A stretch of DNA of 34,450 bases from Gammaproteobacteria bacterium (GTDB lineage Bacteria; Pseudomonadota; Gammaproteobacteria; SZUA-152): NCBI GenBank assembly GCA_021648485.1, contig JAKISS010000028.1:1-34450 (forward strand), read 5' to 3'. Under the pieces are notes generated by a model. That model made no database searches, was not told the origin of the DNA, and saw only the letters and a program-made list of their open reading frames with translations. Below are positions 34,382 to 34,450 of this stretch, piece after piece. The stretch's first letter is position 1. Each line of letters starts with the position of its first letter. The position numbers and the translations under genes are program-made.

Positions 34382-34450
34382 ATTGGACTAACCCGCTCAC
34401 TTTTAAGCTCGCAATGGCCGATTGTCTGTCTTCAAAATAAATATGATAAA
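34359..34450 (-). CDS. C-terminal end of an unknown gene, cut by window edge
   Basis: One minus-strand frame is open from the right edge and ends in TAA at 34361-34359, giving 29 residues beginning YHIYFEDRQSAIASLKVSG. The composition looks protein-like, and the frame overlaps the subtilase start by 23 bp, as in a translationally coupled operon. Too little is present to assign a family, and chance openness cannot be excluded. Confidence 0.45.
   Translation of the reverse strand, partial: YHIYFEDRQSAIASLKVSGLVQYAEATQE

Noticed and set aside
1-34450. CRISPR arrays, tRNA or rRNA genes
   Set aside because: No regularly spaced direct repeats and no cloverleaf or rRNA-like sequence were noticed on either strand by eye; a tRNAscan or Infernal run was not possible.

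Overview
The window reads as a chromosomal segment of a gammaproteobacterium. The evidence is the family membership of the genes: NasA/NirBD, an NtrC and sigma-54 style control region, a porin linked to UrtABCDE, Zwf-Gnd, and debris of REP-associated (RAYT) transposases. I cannot name the genus from sequence alone. Core genes look moderately GC-rich. The exported-protein genes at 0.8-1.7 kb and 24-34.4 kb are visibly richer in A+T and look accessory.

Layout: 1-440 is the 3' end of a MalQ-type 4-alpha-glucanotransferase. 440-3300 is a mobile-element graveyard with RAYT remnants, REP-like GGGTC palindromes, a truncated IS4-family transposase, an orphan exported protein and a MazEF-like toxin-antitoxin pair. 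3838-10941 is a nitrogen-scavenging operon: outer-membrane porin, then urtA-urtB-urtC-urtD-urtE for ATP-driven urea uptake. A 185-bp MITE-like element with an 8-bp target duplication sits in the convergent gap at 11.2 kb. 11438-18286 (minus strand) is a nitrate-assimilation operon in the order nirB-nirD-nasA-DmsBC-like fusion. Divergent from it is an NNP-family nitrate transporter (18866-20335). The shared 580-bp intergenic region carries two NtrC-type palindromes and two outward sigma-54 promoters at canonical spacing. 20830-23735 is gnd-zwf, overlapping by 4 bp, which supplies NADPH by the oxidative pentose-phosphate route.

23964-34450 (all minus strand) is a run of exported proteins. In transcription order it has the tail of an unknown gene, a subtilase with an N-terminal beta-sandwich-like region, two tandem paralogous secreted proteins with a HELSH motif and near-identical C-terminal modules, a small Cys-containing secreted protein, an RCC1-propeller lipoprotein with calcium-type repeats, and a beta-helix-like lipoprotein. 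I do not recognise this set as a described system, and it is the best candidate for one in the window. The subtilase also lacks the usual oxyanion Asn.

Functionally, the centre of the window is nitrogen acquisition: urea uptake, then nitrate uptake, nitrate to nitrite, and nitrite to ammonium, with the nitrate branch apparently under NtrC/RpoN. The unusual feature is that nitrate reductase has no NasB or ferredoxin partner here. Instead its operon encodes a fused four-cluster ferredoxin and membrane anchor, which suggests electrons are drawn from quinol.
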